DNA from: Gammaproteobacteria bacterium
GTDB lineage: Bacteria; Pseudomonadota; Gammaproteobacteria; Steroidobacterales; Steroidobacteraceae
Length of the DNA: 25,016 nt
Reading direction: 5' to 3'
NCBI GenBank assembly: GCA_030040235.1
Contig: JASHUC010000201.1
Coordinates: 1-25,016, forward strand
In this document: positions 6,929-16,434 of the stretch, piece after piece
Numbering within the stretch: position 1 is the stretch's first letter
Layout: every line of letters starts with the position of its first letter
The notes under the pieces: model-generated
Seen by the model: only the letters and a program-made list of their open reading frames with translations
What the model was told of the DNA's origin: nothing
Database searches by the model: none
Translations under genes and position numbers: made by a program

Positions 6929-9897
6929 TGCGCGGGCCCGCGCGCGTTGCCCGCGGTCTTCTGGTGGACGGCAGCCGCCCGGTCTGGTTTCGCTTCGATG
7001 GCCGGCCTCTGCAGGGACTCGCAGGCGATACCCTCGCCTCGGCGCTCCTCGCCAACGGAGTGCGTGTGGTCGCGCGCAGTTTCAAATATCACCGGCCACG
7101 CGGCATCGTCACCGCGGGGCCGGAGGAGCCTTGCGCGCTCGTCGATGTGATCGGCGCCGAAGGGCGCGAGCCCAATCAGCTTGCGACGACCCTGCCGCTG
7201 CACGCGGGCCTGGTCGTAGAGAGCCAGAATCGCTGGCCGTCGCTGCGCTTCGATCTCATGGCGCTCAACGATCTCGTCGGCCGTTTTCTGCCGGCGGGGT
7301 TCTACTACAAAACCTTCATGGCGCCCCCCGCAGCGTGGGAGCGGGTATATGAGCCGCTCATCCGCCGCGCCGCAGGTCTGGGACGGCTCGAGCCGATCGT
7401 CGGCCCTCATGCCGCGCCTGCCGAGACGGTTCACGACCACACTGATGTGCTCGTCGTCGGGGCAGGCGCCGCGGGGCTCGCCGCCGCCCATCATCTGGGA
7501 GCGAGCGGCCTCGAGGTGATGCTGCTCGATGCGGACGTCGTGCCGGGTGGCGGAACGCTCCTCGATCCGCGCTGGACCCAATGGCGCGACAGCATCTGCG
7601 CCGGGCTCGCGCGCCTTGCGGGTGTGCAGATCCTGCTCGGGACCAGCGTCCTCGGCGCCTACGGCCACGGAGTGTTCGGCGCGCTCGAGACCCTCGCGCC
7701 CGAGGTGTCGGCTCGCTTCGGCGGCCTCAAGGAGCGGCTGCGGGTGATCCGCGCGCGGCGAGTGCTGCTCGCCACGGGCGCACTCGAGCGCCTCATCGCC
7801 TTGCCCGGCAACGACCTCCCCGGGGTAATGCTCGCGGGCGCCGCTCTCAAATTTCTGCGCCGCTACGGGGTCGCGGTCGGGCGCCGTCCCGCATTCTTTC
7901 TCAACACCGACGAGGCATACGAAGCGGTGTTCGCGCTCGTCGGCGCGGGGGTGCGCTGCGCCGTCGTGGTCGACGTGCGCGCGAGCTCCCTCGCGGCGGA
8001 CCGCGCCAGGGCCCTCGGCGTCGAGGTACGCGCGGGCGCGAAGGTCGAGGCCGTCCTCGGCAGGCGCGCCGTGCGCGCGGTGCGGGTGGCCGAGCCGAGC
8101 GGGTACCGTCACGATATTGCGTGCGACTGCCTGCTCGTCTCGGGCGGGTATTGCCCCTGCGCCTCTCTCGCGACCCAGCTGGGAGCCGTCCCGCGCTGGG
8201 AGGCGCAGATCGCGGCCTTCACTCAGGATCTGCCGGGCTCGATCGGATCCCTGGCGGGCGCTGCGCGCGGGGTGTTCGGACTCGCTCGCGCCGCCCGCGA
8301 CGCAGAGGCGCGGGCCCGCGCGCTTGGAGACGAGCTCGCGGCCGAGCTCGGCGCTCCGGCGGGCGCATCCGAGCGCGGGATCGCTGCCGCTCACGCGCTC
8401 GAGCCGCCGCCCGACCCCGATGCCACGCCGATCACCCCGGTGTGGGAAGTGCGCGGGCGCGGCAAGGCCTTCGTCGACCTGCAGAACGATGTGACCGCCG
8501 CCGACGTCCGCCTCGCCCATCGCGAGGGCTACGAGCATCGCGAGCACATGAAGCGCTACACGACCCACAGCATGGCGACCGACCAGGGGCGCATCGGTGG
8601 GCTCCTGGGATGCGCGATCCTCGCCGAGGCTCGCGGCGTGCCGCTTTCCGAAGTGGGGCGGCCGAACCCTCGGCCGTTCACCGCGCCCGTTCCGTTCGCC
8701 GCGCTCGCCGGTGCCGAGGTGCGCGAGCATTACCGGCCCAAGCGCCGCTTGCCGCTCAATGACTGGCACGAGGCGGCCGGCGCCGCTTTCATCGCAACGG
8801 GGCTGTGGCTGCGACCGCTCGTCTACTCACGTGAGCGCGGCTGGGCGCCCGTCCTGGAAGAGGCGCGCGCCGTACGCCGGGGCGTCGGGATCACCGACAT
8901 CTCGAGCCTGGGCAAGATCGACGTGCAGGGAAGCGATGCCGCGCGCTTCCTCGACTTCATCTACGCCAATACGTTCTCCACGCTCCCGGTAGGCCGGGCG
9001 CGCTATGGCATCATGCTGCGTGAAGACGGGATGCTGCTCGATGACGGAACGACTTCGCGCCTCGGGCCCGAGCACTTCCTGGTCACGACCACCACCGCGA
9101 ACGCCGCGGCGGTGCTCGAGCACATGGAGTTTCACCTGCAGGCGTTCTGTCCGGCGCTCGATGTGCTCATCACCGATGTGGGCGATCAGTGGGCGCAGTT
9201 CGCCGTCGCCGGACCGCGCTCCCGCGAGGTCCTGGCCTCCCTCGTCCAGGGCCTCGACCTCGGCAACGCCGCCTTTCCGTTCATGGCGGCCTCGAGCGCG
9301 AGTATTGCCGGCGTTGCGGGCCGGGTGTTTCGCATTTCCTTCTCGGGCGAGCTCGCCTACGAGATCGCGGTGCCCGCGCGCAGGGCGCGGGAAGTCTGGT
9401 CGGCAGTGCTCGAGGCCGGCCGGTCCTTCGGCATCGTTCCCTACGGTCTGGATGCGCTCAACACACTTCGCATCGAGAAGGGTCACGTGACCGGAGCGGA
9501 GCTCAACGGGACGACGAGCGCTCTTGACCTGGGCTTCGAGCGCATGCTGAAGAAACAGGGCGATTTCATCGGCCGCGCGCTGACGGAGCGTCCCGCGCTG
9601 CGCTCGGCCGACCGGCTGCAGCTCGTCGGGGTGCGTCCCCTCGATCGCTCCTCGCGCCTGCGCAACGGTATGCTGCTCGTGGCTTCCGAAGAGCGTGCGA
9701 CGATTCTCGGCTACGTCACCTCCTCGACGCCCTCGGTGGAGCTCGAGGGCTGGGTCGGCCTCGCATTGCTCGCCGGGGGGCGGCAGCGCACGGGGCAGAG
9801 GCTTCTCGGCAGCTCCCCCCTGCACGGCGATAGGATCGACGTCGAGATCTCGAGCGCCGGCTTCTTCGATGCGGAGAATGCTCGTGTCCGGGGATGA
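6928..9897 (+). CDS. soxA: Sarcosine oxidase, alpha subunit
   Basis: This 989-residue large subunit has three visible parts. Residues about 18-95 form the N-terminal fold, with the family stretch ARSFKYHRPRGIV. A dinucleotide-binding domain starts with DVLVVGAGAAGLAAAHHL (GAGAAG at 178-183), which in solved structures holds NAD+. From about residue 611 (NDWHEAAGAAF) to the end lies a GcvT-like tetrahydrofolate-binding module, with GKIDVQGSDAARFLDF and DQWAQFAVAGPRSREVL. Family members use the folate domain to trap the formaldehyde-level carbon released by soxB as 5,10-methylene-THF. The stretch LLVSGGYCPCASLATQ is odd: relatives, as I recall them, have a tryptophan and no CPC here. The 3' end overlaps soxG. 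Confidence 0.95.
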   Translation: MRGPARVARGLLVDGSRPVWFRFDGRPLQGLAGDTLASALLANGVRVVARSFKYHRPRGIVTAGPEEPCALVDVIGAEGREPNQLATTLPLHAGLVVESQNRWPSLRFDLMALNDLVGRFLPAGFYYKTFMAPPAAWERVYEPLIRRAAGLGRLEPIVGPHAAPAETVHDHTDVLVVGAGAAGLAAAHHLGASGLEVMLLDADVVPGGGTLLDPRWTQWRDSICAGLARLAGVQILLGTSVLGAYGHGVFGALETLAPEVSARFGGLKERLRVIRARRVLLATGALERLIALPGNDLPGVMLAGAALKFLRRYGVAVGRRPAFFLNTDEAYEAVFALVGAGVRCAVVVDVRASSLAADRARALGVEVRAGAKVEAVLGRRAVRAVRVAEPSGYRHDIACDCLLVSGGYCPCASLATQLGAVPRWEAQIAAFTQDLPGSIGSLAGAARGVFGLARAARDAEARARALGDELAAELGAPAGASERGIAAAHALEPPPDPDATPITPVWEVRGRGKAFVDLQNDVTAADVRLAHREGYEHREHMKRYTTHSMATDQGRIGGLLGCAILAEARGVPLSEVGRPNPRPFTAPVPFAALAGAEVREHYRPKRRLPLNDWHEAAGAAFIATGLWLRPLVYSRERGWAPVLEEARAVRRGVGITDISSLGKIDVQGSDAARFLDFIYANTFSTLPVGRARYGIMLREDGMLLDDGTTSRLGPEHFLVTTTTANAAAVLEHMEFHLQAFCPALDVLITDVGDQWAQFAVAGPRSREVLASLVQGLDLGNAAFPFMAASSASIAGVAGRVFRISFSGELAYEIAVPARRAREVWSAVLEAGRSFGIVPYGLDALNTLRIEKGHVTGAELNGTTSALDLGFERMLKKQGDFIGRALTERPALRSADRLQLVGVRPLDRSSRLRNGMLLVASEERATILGYVTSSTPSVELEGWVGLALLAGGRQRTGQRLLGSSPLHGDRIDVEISSAGFFDAENARVRG

Positions 9898-10456
9898 GGC
9901 GCTTGGCGTCGCGCTCGGCACCTGCGCGGCGGAGATCCTCGAGCTCGGCGCGTTCCGCGGCCAAGCGCCCGGCATCGAAAGCCTCCTCCTCGCCCACGGT
10001 GGGCGGGCTGCGCCGTTCGGCGCCTGCGCAGCGGCACCGGATCACGTGGTGCTCGGGATGCGCCCGGAGCGGTGGCTCCTTCTGAGCGCCCCCGAGGGAA
10101 CGGGCGCGGGGGTGAGCCTCTGGGCGGGCGCCTGTACGGGAATCGGCGCGGTGATCGAGCTATCGTCGGCCTTCGCCGTGTTCCATCTGGCGGGGCCTTC
10201 GGCCCGTCAGGTGCTCGCGCGGGGTTGCCGCCTCGATCTGCGTCCGCAAGCATTCCCGGTGGGGCGCGCGGCGGCGACGCAGATGGCCCAGGTGTCCGTG
10301 GTTCTCGCGGCGCTGCCGGCGGGGTGGCTGTTGCTCTCTCCCTCGACCACGGCGCGGCATTTTCACGACTGGCTCGCCGCTGCAGCGCAGCCCTTCGGGC
10401 TGCGGCCGCTGCAGGAATCGAGCGTTGCGCGGTTCTTTGAACCGCATCCGTCCTGA
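9884..10456 (+). CDS. soxG: Sarcosine oxidase, gamma subunit
   Basis: The product is about 190 residues, in the usual size range for the gamma subunit, a poorly conserved small GcvT-fold protein. Supporting features are the position directly after soxA, the FAVFHLAGPSARQVLARGCRLDL stretch (the GcvT-like G-P-S/R motif) and the SVARFFEPHPS end. Three starts are possible: ATG 9869, ATG 9878 and GTG 9884. I chose the GTG because GGAGA at 9873-9877 sits 6 bases before it, and this gives a 14-base overlap with soxA. The upstream in-frame stretch back to 9695 is only a shadow of soxA. Identification rests mainly on context and size. Confidence 0.85.
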   Translation: MSGDEALGVALGTCAAEILELGAFRGQAPGIESLLLAHGGRAAPFGACAAAPDHVVLGMRPERWLLLSAPEGTGAGVSLWAGACTGIGAVIELSSAFAVFHLAGPSARQVLARGCRLDLRPQAFPVGRAAATQMAQVSVVLAALPAGWLLLSPSTTARHFHDWLAAAAQPFGLRPLQESSVARFFEPHPS

Positions 10457-10466
10457 CGGGGAGCTT

Positions 10467-12878
10467 ATGAAGACTTCCGCAAGAGCCGTCGTGATCGGGG
10501 GAGGGGTCGTCGGTGCGAGCGTGCTCTACCATCTCGCGAAGATCGGCTGGACCGACGTGCTGCTCATCGAGAAAGGGGAGCTGACCTCGGGGTCCACCTG
10601 GCATGCGGCCGGCGGAATGCACACCTTCAACGGCGAGGCGAACATCTCACGCCTGCAGAAATACACGATCGATCTGTACCGCGAGATCGAGGCGCTCTCC
10701 GGTCAATCGTGCGGACTGCACCCGAATGGCGGCCTGATGCTCGCGGCGACGCAAGGCGAGCTCGACAGCCTGAAGCTCATCTGCTCGCGCGCGCGCTACC
10801 TCGGAATGCAGACCGAGATGGTCTCGCTGGAGGATGCGAAGCGGCTCAACCCACTCATCGACACCCGCCACTTCATCGGTGCGCTGTGGCGCGCCGACGG
10901 CGGTCACTGCGACCCCTCGGGCACGACGCACGCGTACGTCAAGGCCGCGCAGAAGCTCGGTGCCTCCGTCGAGCGCTTCACGCGAGTGCTCGCCCTGCGA
11001 TCACAGCGCGACGGCTGGCATGTCGCGACCGACAAGGGCACGGTGCACGCCGAGCACGTCGTCAACTGCGCGGGACTGTGGGCGCGCGAGGTGGGCCACA
11101 TGGTCGGGATCGAGCTGCCGGTGCTCGCGATGGAGCACCACTATCTCCTGACCGAGGACATTCCGGAGCTCGACGGGCGCGACCGCGAGTTCGTCAATAC
11201 GACCGACTATTCCGGGGAGATCTATCTGCGGCAGGAGCGCCGCGGCGCCTTGATCGGGACCTACGAGCCGAACGGCGTGGTGTGGTCGCCCGTGGCGACC
11301 CCCGATGACTTCTCGATGCAGCTCCTGCCCGATGACTTCGAGCGCCTCGCCCCGTATTTCGAGGTGGGCTTCGAGCACTTCCCGGCGCTCGGGCGCGTCG
11401 GCATCAAGAAGGCCATCAATGGCCCGTTCACCTTTGCGCCGGACGGCAATCCGCTCGTCGGGCCGGTCCGCGGCCTGAAGAACTTCTGGGTCGCCTGCGC
11501 CGTCATGGCGGGCTTCAGCCAGGGCGGCGGGATCGGACTCGTGCTGTCGCGCTGGATGGCCGAGAACGATCCGGGTCAGGACATCATTTCCATGGACGTG
11601 GCGCGGTTCGGCGCGTTCGCCACCCCCAAGTACACCTCGCTCAAGGTGCCGGAGAACTACTCGCGCCGCTTTCGTCTCGCGTACCCCAACGAGGAGCTCA
11701 CCGCCGCGCGTCCGGTGCGCCGCTCGCCCATCCACGAGCAATTGAAGGCAGCGGGTGCGGTGATGGGGACGACCTTCGGGCTCGAGAACGCCTTGTGGTT
11801 CGCTCCCGCCGGTGTGGCGCCGGCGGAGACCCCGACCTACCGCCGCTCCGAGGCTTTTCCCATCGTGCGCGCCGAGTGCCGGGCCGTGCGCGCGGGTGTG
11901 GGCATCTACGAAACCACCAACTACGGCAAGTACGAGGTGACCGGGCAGGGTGCGCGAGCATGGCTCGATCGAGTGCTGGCATCGCGCCTGCCACGCCCGG
12001 GGCGCCTTGCGCTCGCCCCGATGCTCAACCCTGCGGGCCGCATCATGGGCGATTTCTCGGTGGCCTGCCTCGCCGAGGATCGCTTCATGATCGTCGGGTC
12101 GGGCTTCGCCGAGGAGTTCCACCTGCGCTGGCTCTGCGCCTGCGAGCCGCCTGCCGATGTGTTCGTGCGCTCGGCGGCCTCGACCCTGTGCGGATTCTCG
12201 ATCGCGGGCCCCCGCTCGCGCGAGCTCCTCGAGTCTCTGGTGCGCGTGGATCTCTCGCCCTCTGCATTCCGGCTGTTCGACGTCCGGGAGACCGCGGTGG
12301 GTTTCGCGCCGGCAATCCTCACGCGCGCGGGGTTCACGGGTGAGCTCGGCTACGAGATCTGGACGACTCCCGATTACTTCAGCTCTCTCTACGATGACGT
12401 GCGCGAAGCCGGCGGCCCGCTCGGGCTTCAGCACTTCGGCGGCCGCGCCCTCTCGTCACTGCGGTTGGAAAAAGCTTACGGCTCGTTCAACAAGGACTTC
12501 CGTCCGGACTACACCGCGGGCGAGACCGGGCTCGTGCGCTTCGTCGATGCCGGCAAGCCGGATTTCATCGGTCGTGCCGCCGTTCTCTCCGAGCGCACGA
12601 GCGGCCCCCGGCGGCGGTTTGTGGTGATGGAGGTCGCCGCGCAAGAGGCCGACGTGGTCGGCTACGAATCGATCCTCAAAGACGGCGCCGCCGTCGGGTA
12701 CGTCACCTCGGGCGCGTACGGGCACTGCGTGGATCGGAGCCTCGCGGCAGGCTATGTCCCGAGCTCGCTCGTGCGCGAGGGCGAGCGCTTCGAGATCGAT
12801 ATCCTCGGGGAGCTCTGCGCCGCAACTGTGCGGCTCGCCCCGCTCTATGATCCCGAGGGGCTGCGCCTGCGCAGTTGA
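10467..12878 (+). CDS. Dimethylglycine-dehydrogenase-like flavoprotein with GcvT folate domain
   Basis: This 803-residue protein has an N-terminal DAO-type FAD domain and a C-terminal GcvT folate domain. GGGVVG at 11-16 is the dinucleotide motif. SGSTWHAAGG contains His46, equivalent to the histidine that binds FAD covalently in mammalian dimethylglycine dehydrogenase. ADGGHCDPSGTTHAYV matches the next conserved family block. The folate part begins near residue 470 (RAECRAVRAGVGIYETTNYGKYEV) and includes GFSIAGPRSRELLESL and GFTGELGYEIW. The likely reaction is demethylation of dimethylglycine to sarcosine with transfer of the carbon to THF. Sarcosine or another N-methyl amine as substrate is possible. 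GGGAG precedes the ATG by 4 bases, and soxG ends 10 bases upstream. Confidence 0.88.
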   Translation: MKTSARAVVIGGGVVGASVLYHLAKIGWTDVLLIEKGELTSGSTWHAAGGMHTFNGEANISRLQKYTIDLYREIEALSGQSCGLHPNGGLMLAATQGELDSLKLICSRARYLGMQTEMVSLEDAKRLNPLIDTRHFIGALWRADGGHCDPSGTTHAYVKAAQKLGASVERFTRVLALRSQRDGWHVATDKGTVHAEHVVNCAGLWAREVGHMVGIELPVLAMEHHYLLTEDIPELDGRDREFVNTTDYSGEIYLRQERRGALIGTYEPNGVVWSPVATPDDFSMQLLPDDFERLAPYFEVGFEHFPALGRVGIKKAINGPFTFAPDGNPLVGPVRGLKNFWVACAVMAGFSQGGGIGLVLSRWMAENDPGQDIISMDVARFGAFATPKYTSLKVPENYSRRFRLAYPNEELTAARPVRRSPIHEQLKAAGAVMGTTFGLENALWFAPAGVAPAETPTYRRSEAFPIVRAECRAVRAGVGIYETTNYGKYEVTGQGARAWLDRVLASRLPRPGRLALAPMLNPAGRIMGDFSVACLAEDRFMIVGSGFAEEFHLRWLCACEPPADVFVRSAASTLCGFSIAGPRSRELLESLVRVDLSPSAFRLFDVRETAVGFAPAILTRAGFTGELGYEIWTTPDYFSSLYDDVREAGGPLGLQHFGGRALSSLRLEKAYGSFNKDFRPDYTAGETGLVRFVDAGKPDFIGRAAVLSERTSGPRRRFVVMEVAAQEADVVGYESILKDGAAVGYVTSGAYGHCVDRSLAAGYVPSSLVREGERFEIDILGELCAATVRLAPLYDPEGLRLRS

Positions 12879-12887
12879 GCGCCGTCA

Positions 12888-14237
12888 ATGGTTGAGCCGT
12901 CAGTGAGCACGCCCCGCAGCTCGGCATCGGCCGCGGCGCTTTTCATCTCGGCGCCGGCCTCCGGCCAGGGCAAGACCACCGTCACCGCGGGGCTGGCGCG
13001 CCATGCGGTGCGCAGCGGCCTGCGGGTGCGCGTGTTCAAGACCGGGCCGGACTTCATCGATCCGATGATCCTCGAGCGGGCCTGCGGGCACCCGGTCTAT
13101 CAGCTCGACCTGTGGATGTGCGGCACTTCCCATTGCCGCAATCTCCTCTATCGAGCTGCGCTCGAGGCCGATCTGATCCTGATCGAGGGCGTGATGGGCT
13201 TGTACGACGGCCGGCCTTCGAGTGCCGATCTCGCGCAGACCTTCGGCGTGCCGGTCGCAGCCGTGATCGACGCGGGAGCGATGGCTCAGACCTTCGGTGC
13301 CGTCGCGCTTGGGCTGCGCCAGTATCGGCCGGCACTCGCATTCGAGGGGGTGCTCGCAAACCACGTGGCCGGTCAGGCCCATGGGTCGATGCTGGCCGAA
13401 AGCCTGCGCGCCGTGCCCGCGGCGCCTCGATTTCTCGGATCTCTCGCGCGTGATGCCGCGCTCGCCCTCCCGGACCGGCACCTCGGCCTCGTACAGGCGG
13501 CGGAGATCGAAGACCTCGAGGCGCGGCTCGATCGGGCCGCGGATGCCATCGCCTCGGTCTTGAGCCTCGAGGCGCTGCCGCGAGTGACCTTTGAAGAAGA
13601 GCCCGTCGCGCCGCCCGCGGCGCTGCTCGCGGGCGTGCGCATCGCGGTGGCGCGCGATGCGGCGCTCTCGTTCATCTATCCGGCCAACATCGACCTGCTG
13701 CACGCGATGGGGGCGGCGGTGAGCTTTTTCTCGCCGCTCGAAGCGCAGGAGCTGCCGCCGGCGGATGCGGTGTATCTGCCCGGCGGCTATCCCGAGCTGC
13801 ACGCCGAGCGTCTCGCCGCGAATCGCCGCCTGCTCGAGGCGCTGCGCGCGCATGTCGAGGCCGGCCGGCCCACGCTCGGCGAATGCGGCGGCATGATGGT
13901 GCTCCTCGAGCATCTCACGGATCTCGAGGGCAGATCCCACGCGATGGCGGGCGCCCTCCCGGGTGAGTCCATCATGCAGCGGCAGCTGCAGGCCCTCGCT
14001 CTGCAGGCGGTCGCCTTCGAGCAGGGAGAGCTTCGCGGTCACAGCTTTCACCACTCGCTCCTGCAAACCGCGGAGCCCGCCTTCTCGCGGGGTCGCACCC
14101 AGCACGGTGGAGCGGGCGAGGCCGTGTTTCGCCGCGGCCGCCTCACGGCGACCTACATTCACTTCTACTGGCCTTCCAATCCCAGCGCCGCCGCGAATCT
14201 GTTCCTGCCTACCCGAGCGTCGCGAGCAGCCGGTTGA
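12888..14237 (+). CDS. cobB: Cobyrinate / hydrogenobyrinate a,c-diamide synthase
   Basis: This 449-residue cytoplasmic enzyme amidates the a and c side chains of the corrin ring using ATP and glutamine. The CobB/CbiA pattern is clear. The P-loop is [11 protein letters not shown] at 21-31, followed by [20 protein letters not shown] and [11 protein letters not shown] class I glutamine amidotransferase domain follows, with PGGYPELHA and the nucleophile Cys333 in GECGGMM. The C-terminal [13 protein letters not shown] completes the family. The ATG lies 9 bases after the stop of the flavoprotein gene, so it appears to be the last cistron of the sox operon. No other corrinoid gene is in the window. 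Its last 29 bases overlap the convergent isocitrate dehydrogenase gene. Confidence 0.93.
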   Translation: MVEPSVSTPRSSASAAALFISAPASGQGKTTVTAGLARHAVRSGLRVRVFKTGPDFIDPMILERACGHPVYQLDLWMCGTSHCRNLLYRAALEADLILIEGVMGLYDGRPSSADLAQTFGVPVAAVIDAGAMAQTFGAVALGLRQYRPALAFEGVLANHVAGQAHGSMLAESLRAVPAAPRFLGSLARDAALALPDRHLGLVQAAEIEDLEARLDRAADAIASVLSLEALPRVTFEEEPVAPPAALLAGVRIAVARDAALSFIYPANIDLLHAMGAAVSFFSPLEAQELPPADAVYLPGGYPELHAERLAANRRLLEALRAHVEAGRPTLGECGGMMVLLEHLTDLEGRSHAMAGALPGESIMQRQLQALALQAVAFEQGELRGHSFHHSLLQTAEPAFSRGRTQHGGAGEAVFRRGRLTATYIHFYWPSNPSAAANLFLPTRASRAAG

Positions 14238-16434
14238 AGGTCGCGCTCGGTCGCATGGCCCGCGCACAGCGCGCCGGATCGGGATGGTAGTAGCCGCCGA
14301 TGTCCACGGGCGCGCCCTGCGCCGCGGCCAGCTCGCCGACGATCCGCTGCTCGTTGCGCGCGAGCTCAGCGGCGAGCGGGGCGAAGAGCGTGCGCAACGC
14401 CGGATCCTCCGACTGCGCGGCGAGCGCCTGCGCCCAGTAGAGCGCCAGGTAGAAGTGGCTGCCGCGATTGTCGAGCTCGCCGGTGTTGCGCGAGGGCGAG
14501 CGGTCGTGCTCGAGGATCTTGCCGTTCGCCACATCGAGCGCCCGGGCGAGGCAGGCGGCCTTCGGATTGCGCGTCTTGGCCGCGAGGTCCTCGATGGAGA
14601 CCTGCAGCGCGAGGAATTCCCCGAGCGAGTCCCAGCGCAGATGACCTTCCTCGAGAAACTGCTGCACGTGCTTGGGCGCCGAGCCCCCCGCTCCGGTTTC
14701 GTAAAGGCCGCCTCCCGCGAGCAGCGGAACGATCGACAGCATCTTGGCGCTCGTGCCGAGCTCGAGGATCGGGAATAGATCGGTGAGATAGTCGCGCAGC
14801 ACGTTGCCCGTGACGGAGATCGTATCCTTGCCGGCCCGCAGCCGCTCGAGCGTGAGGCGTATGGCCTCGACCGGCGCGAGGATGCGAATGTCGAGCCCCG
14901 AGGTGTCGTGGCCGGCGAGGTAGCGGCGCACGCGCTCGATCAGGTTGCGGTCATAGGCGCGGCCGGGGTCGAGCCAGAAGTAAGCCGGGGAGCCCGTCGC
15001 CCGCGCGCGCTCGACGGCGAGCTTCACCCAGTCGCGGACCGGTAAATCCTTGGTCTGGCACATGCGCCAGATGTCCCCGCGCGCCACCTCGTGCTGCGTG
15101 AGGACCTGGCCCCGCTCGTCGACGACGCACACGGTGCCCGCAGTTGCGATCTCGAACGTCTTGTCGTGCGAGCCGTATTCCTCGGCGGCCTGGGCCATGA
15201 GACCGACGTTGGCGACGTTGCCCATGGTGGTGACATCGTAGGCGCCGTTCCGCTGGCAATCCTCGATCACCGCCTGATAGATCCCCGCGTAGCAGCGGTC
15301 AGGGATCATCGCCTTGATGTCGTGCAGCTTCCCGTCGGGTCCCCACATCCGGCCCGAGGCGCGGATGGCGGCGGGCATGGAAGCATCGATGATGATGTCG
15401 CTCGGCACGTGCAGGTTGGTGATCCCCCGGTCCGAATCGACCATGGCGAGCGGTGGGCGCTTCGCATAGGTCGCCTCGAGATCGGACTCGATCTCGGCGC
15501 GCTGCGCGGCCGGCAGCGCCTTGATTTTCGCGTACACATCGCCGATGCCGTTGTCCGGGTCGACGCCGAGCTGCTTGAGGACCGTGGCGTGCCGCTCGAA
15601 GACGTCCTCGTAGTAGATGCTCACCGCGTGACCGAACAGGATGGGATCGGAGACCTTCATCATCGTCGCCTTGAGGTGCAGCGAGAGCAGCACTCCCTTC
15701 GCGCGCGCATCCTCGATCTGCTCCCGGTAGAACTCGCGCAGCGCCTCGCAACGCATGAACGTCGCCGAGATGAGCTCATCGGGAAGCACTGGCACGGACT
15801 CCTTCAGGACGCTCGTGCGGCCCTCGGTGTCGCGCAGCTCGATGCGCAGTTTCCCCGCGCGCTCGATGAGTGCCGACTGCTCGTTGGCATAGAAGTCCCC
15901 GCCGCTCATATGAGCCACGTGAGTGCGCGAGTCTGCGCTCCAGGCGCCCATCGAATGCGGGTGCTTCCTCGCGTACTGCTTCACGGCATTGGCGACGCGC
16001 CGGTCGGAGTTCCCCTCGCGCAGCACCGGATTCACGGCACTTCCGAGCACCTTGGCGAAACGCGCCCGCAGCTTCTTGCCGCTCTCATCGTGCGCCTCGT
16101 CCGGGTACTCCGGGACGCGATAGCCCTGCGAGCCGAGCTCGGCGATGGCGGCCTTGAGTTGTGGAACCGAGGCGCTGATGTTCGGCAGCTTGATGATGTT
16201 GGCGGCCGGGGTTTTGGCGAGCTCGCCGAGATGGGCCAAATCATCGGGGCGGCGCTGCTCGGCGGAGAGCTCCCCGGGGAAATTCGCGAGGATCCGCCCG
16301 GCGAGGGAGATGTCGCGGGACTCGACCGCGACGGATGCCGCGCGGGTGAACGCCTGCACGATGGGCAGCAGCGAGTAGGTCGCGAGCGCCGGCGCTTCAT
16401 CGGTGAGGGTGTAGACGATCTTGGCCTCGGGCAT
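14209..16434 (-). CDS. icd: NADP-dependent isocitrate dehydrogenase, monomeric type
   Basis: This 741-residue protein has the length and sequence of the monomeric isocitrate dehydrogenase class (IDH-II), which converts isocitrate to 2-oxoglutarate and CO2 with NADPH formation in the TCA cycle. Diagnostic stretches include [24 protein letters not shown] at the start. [16 protein letters not shown] near 131-146 carries the isocitrate-binding serine, asparagine and arginines. [20 protein letters not shown] and [12 protein letters not shown] are also present. The ATG at 16434 has an AAAGGA stretch 6 bases upstream and begins at the family N-terminus; an in-frame ATG five codons earlier is less likely. 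It is single, convergent with cobB and divergent from rutB. No functional tie to the sox operon is required. Confidence 0.97.
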   Translation of the reverse strand: MPEAKIVYTLTDEAPALATYSLLPIVQAFTRAASVAVESRDISLAGRILANFPGELSAEQRRPDDLAHLGELAKTPAANIIKLPNISASVPQLKAAIAELGSQGYRVPEYPDEAHDESGKKLRARFAKVLGSAVNPVLREGNSDRRVANAVKQYARKHPHSMGAWSADSRTHVAHMSGGDFYANEQSALIERAGKLRIELRDTEGRTSVLKESVPVLPDELISATFMRCEALREFYREQIEDARAKGVLLSLHLKATMMKVSDPILFGHAVSIYYEDVFERHATVLKQLGVDPDNGIGDVYAKIKALPAAQRAEIESDLEATYAKRPPLAMVDSDRGITNLHVPSDIIIDASMPAAIRASGRMWGPDGKLHDIKAMIPDRCYAGIYQAVIEDCQRNGAYDVTTMGNVANVGLMAQAAEEYGSHDKTFEIATAGTVCVVDERGQVLTQHEVARGDIWRMCQTKDLPVRDWVKLAVERARATGSPAYFWLDPGRAYDRNLIERVRRYLAGHDTSGLDIRILAPVEAIRLTLERLRAGKDTISVTGNVLRDYLTDLFPILELGTSAKMLSIVPLLAGGGLYETGAGGSAPKHVQQFLEEGHLRWDSLGEFLALQVSIEDLAAKTRNPKAACLARALDVANGKILEHDRSPSRNTGELDNRGSHFYLALYWAQALAAQSEDPALRTLFAPLAAELARNEQRIVGELAAAQGAPVDIGGYYHPDPARCARAMRPSATFNRLLATLG

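Noticed and set aside
5319..7085. Minus-strand open frame of about 588 codons
   Set aside because: It is antisense to soxB and soxD, with low-complexity composition.
6868..8769. Minus-strand open frame of about 633 codons
   Set aside because: It is antisense to soxA and soxD, with no recognisable motif; a codon-bias shadow.
9695..9868. Upstream extension of the gamma subunit frame
   Set aside because: It lies inside the folate domain of soxA in another frame and is serine/arginine-rich.
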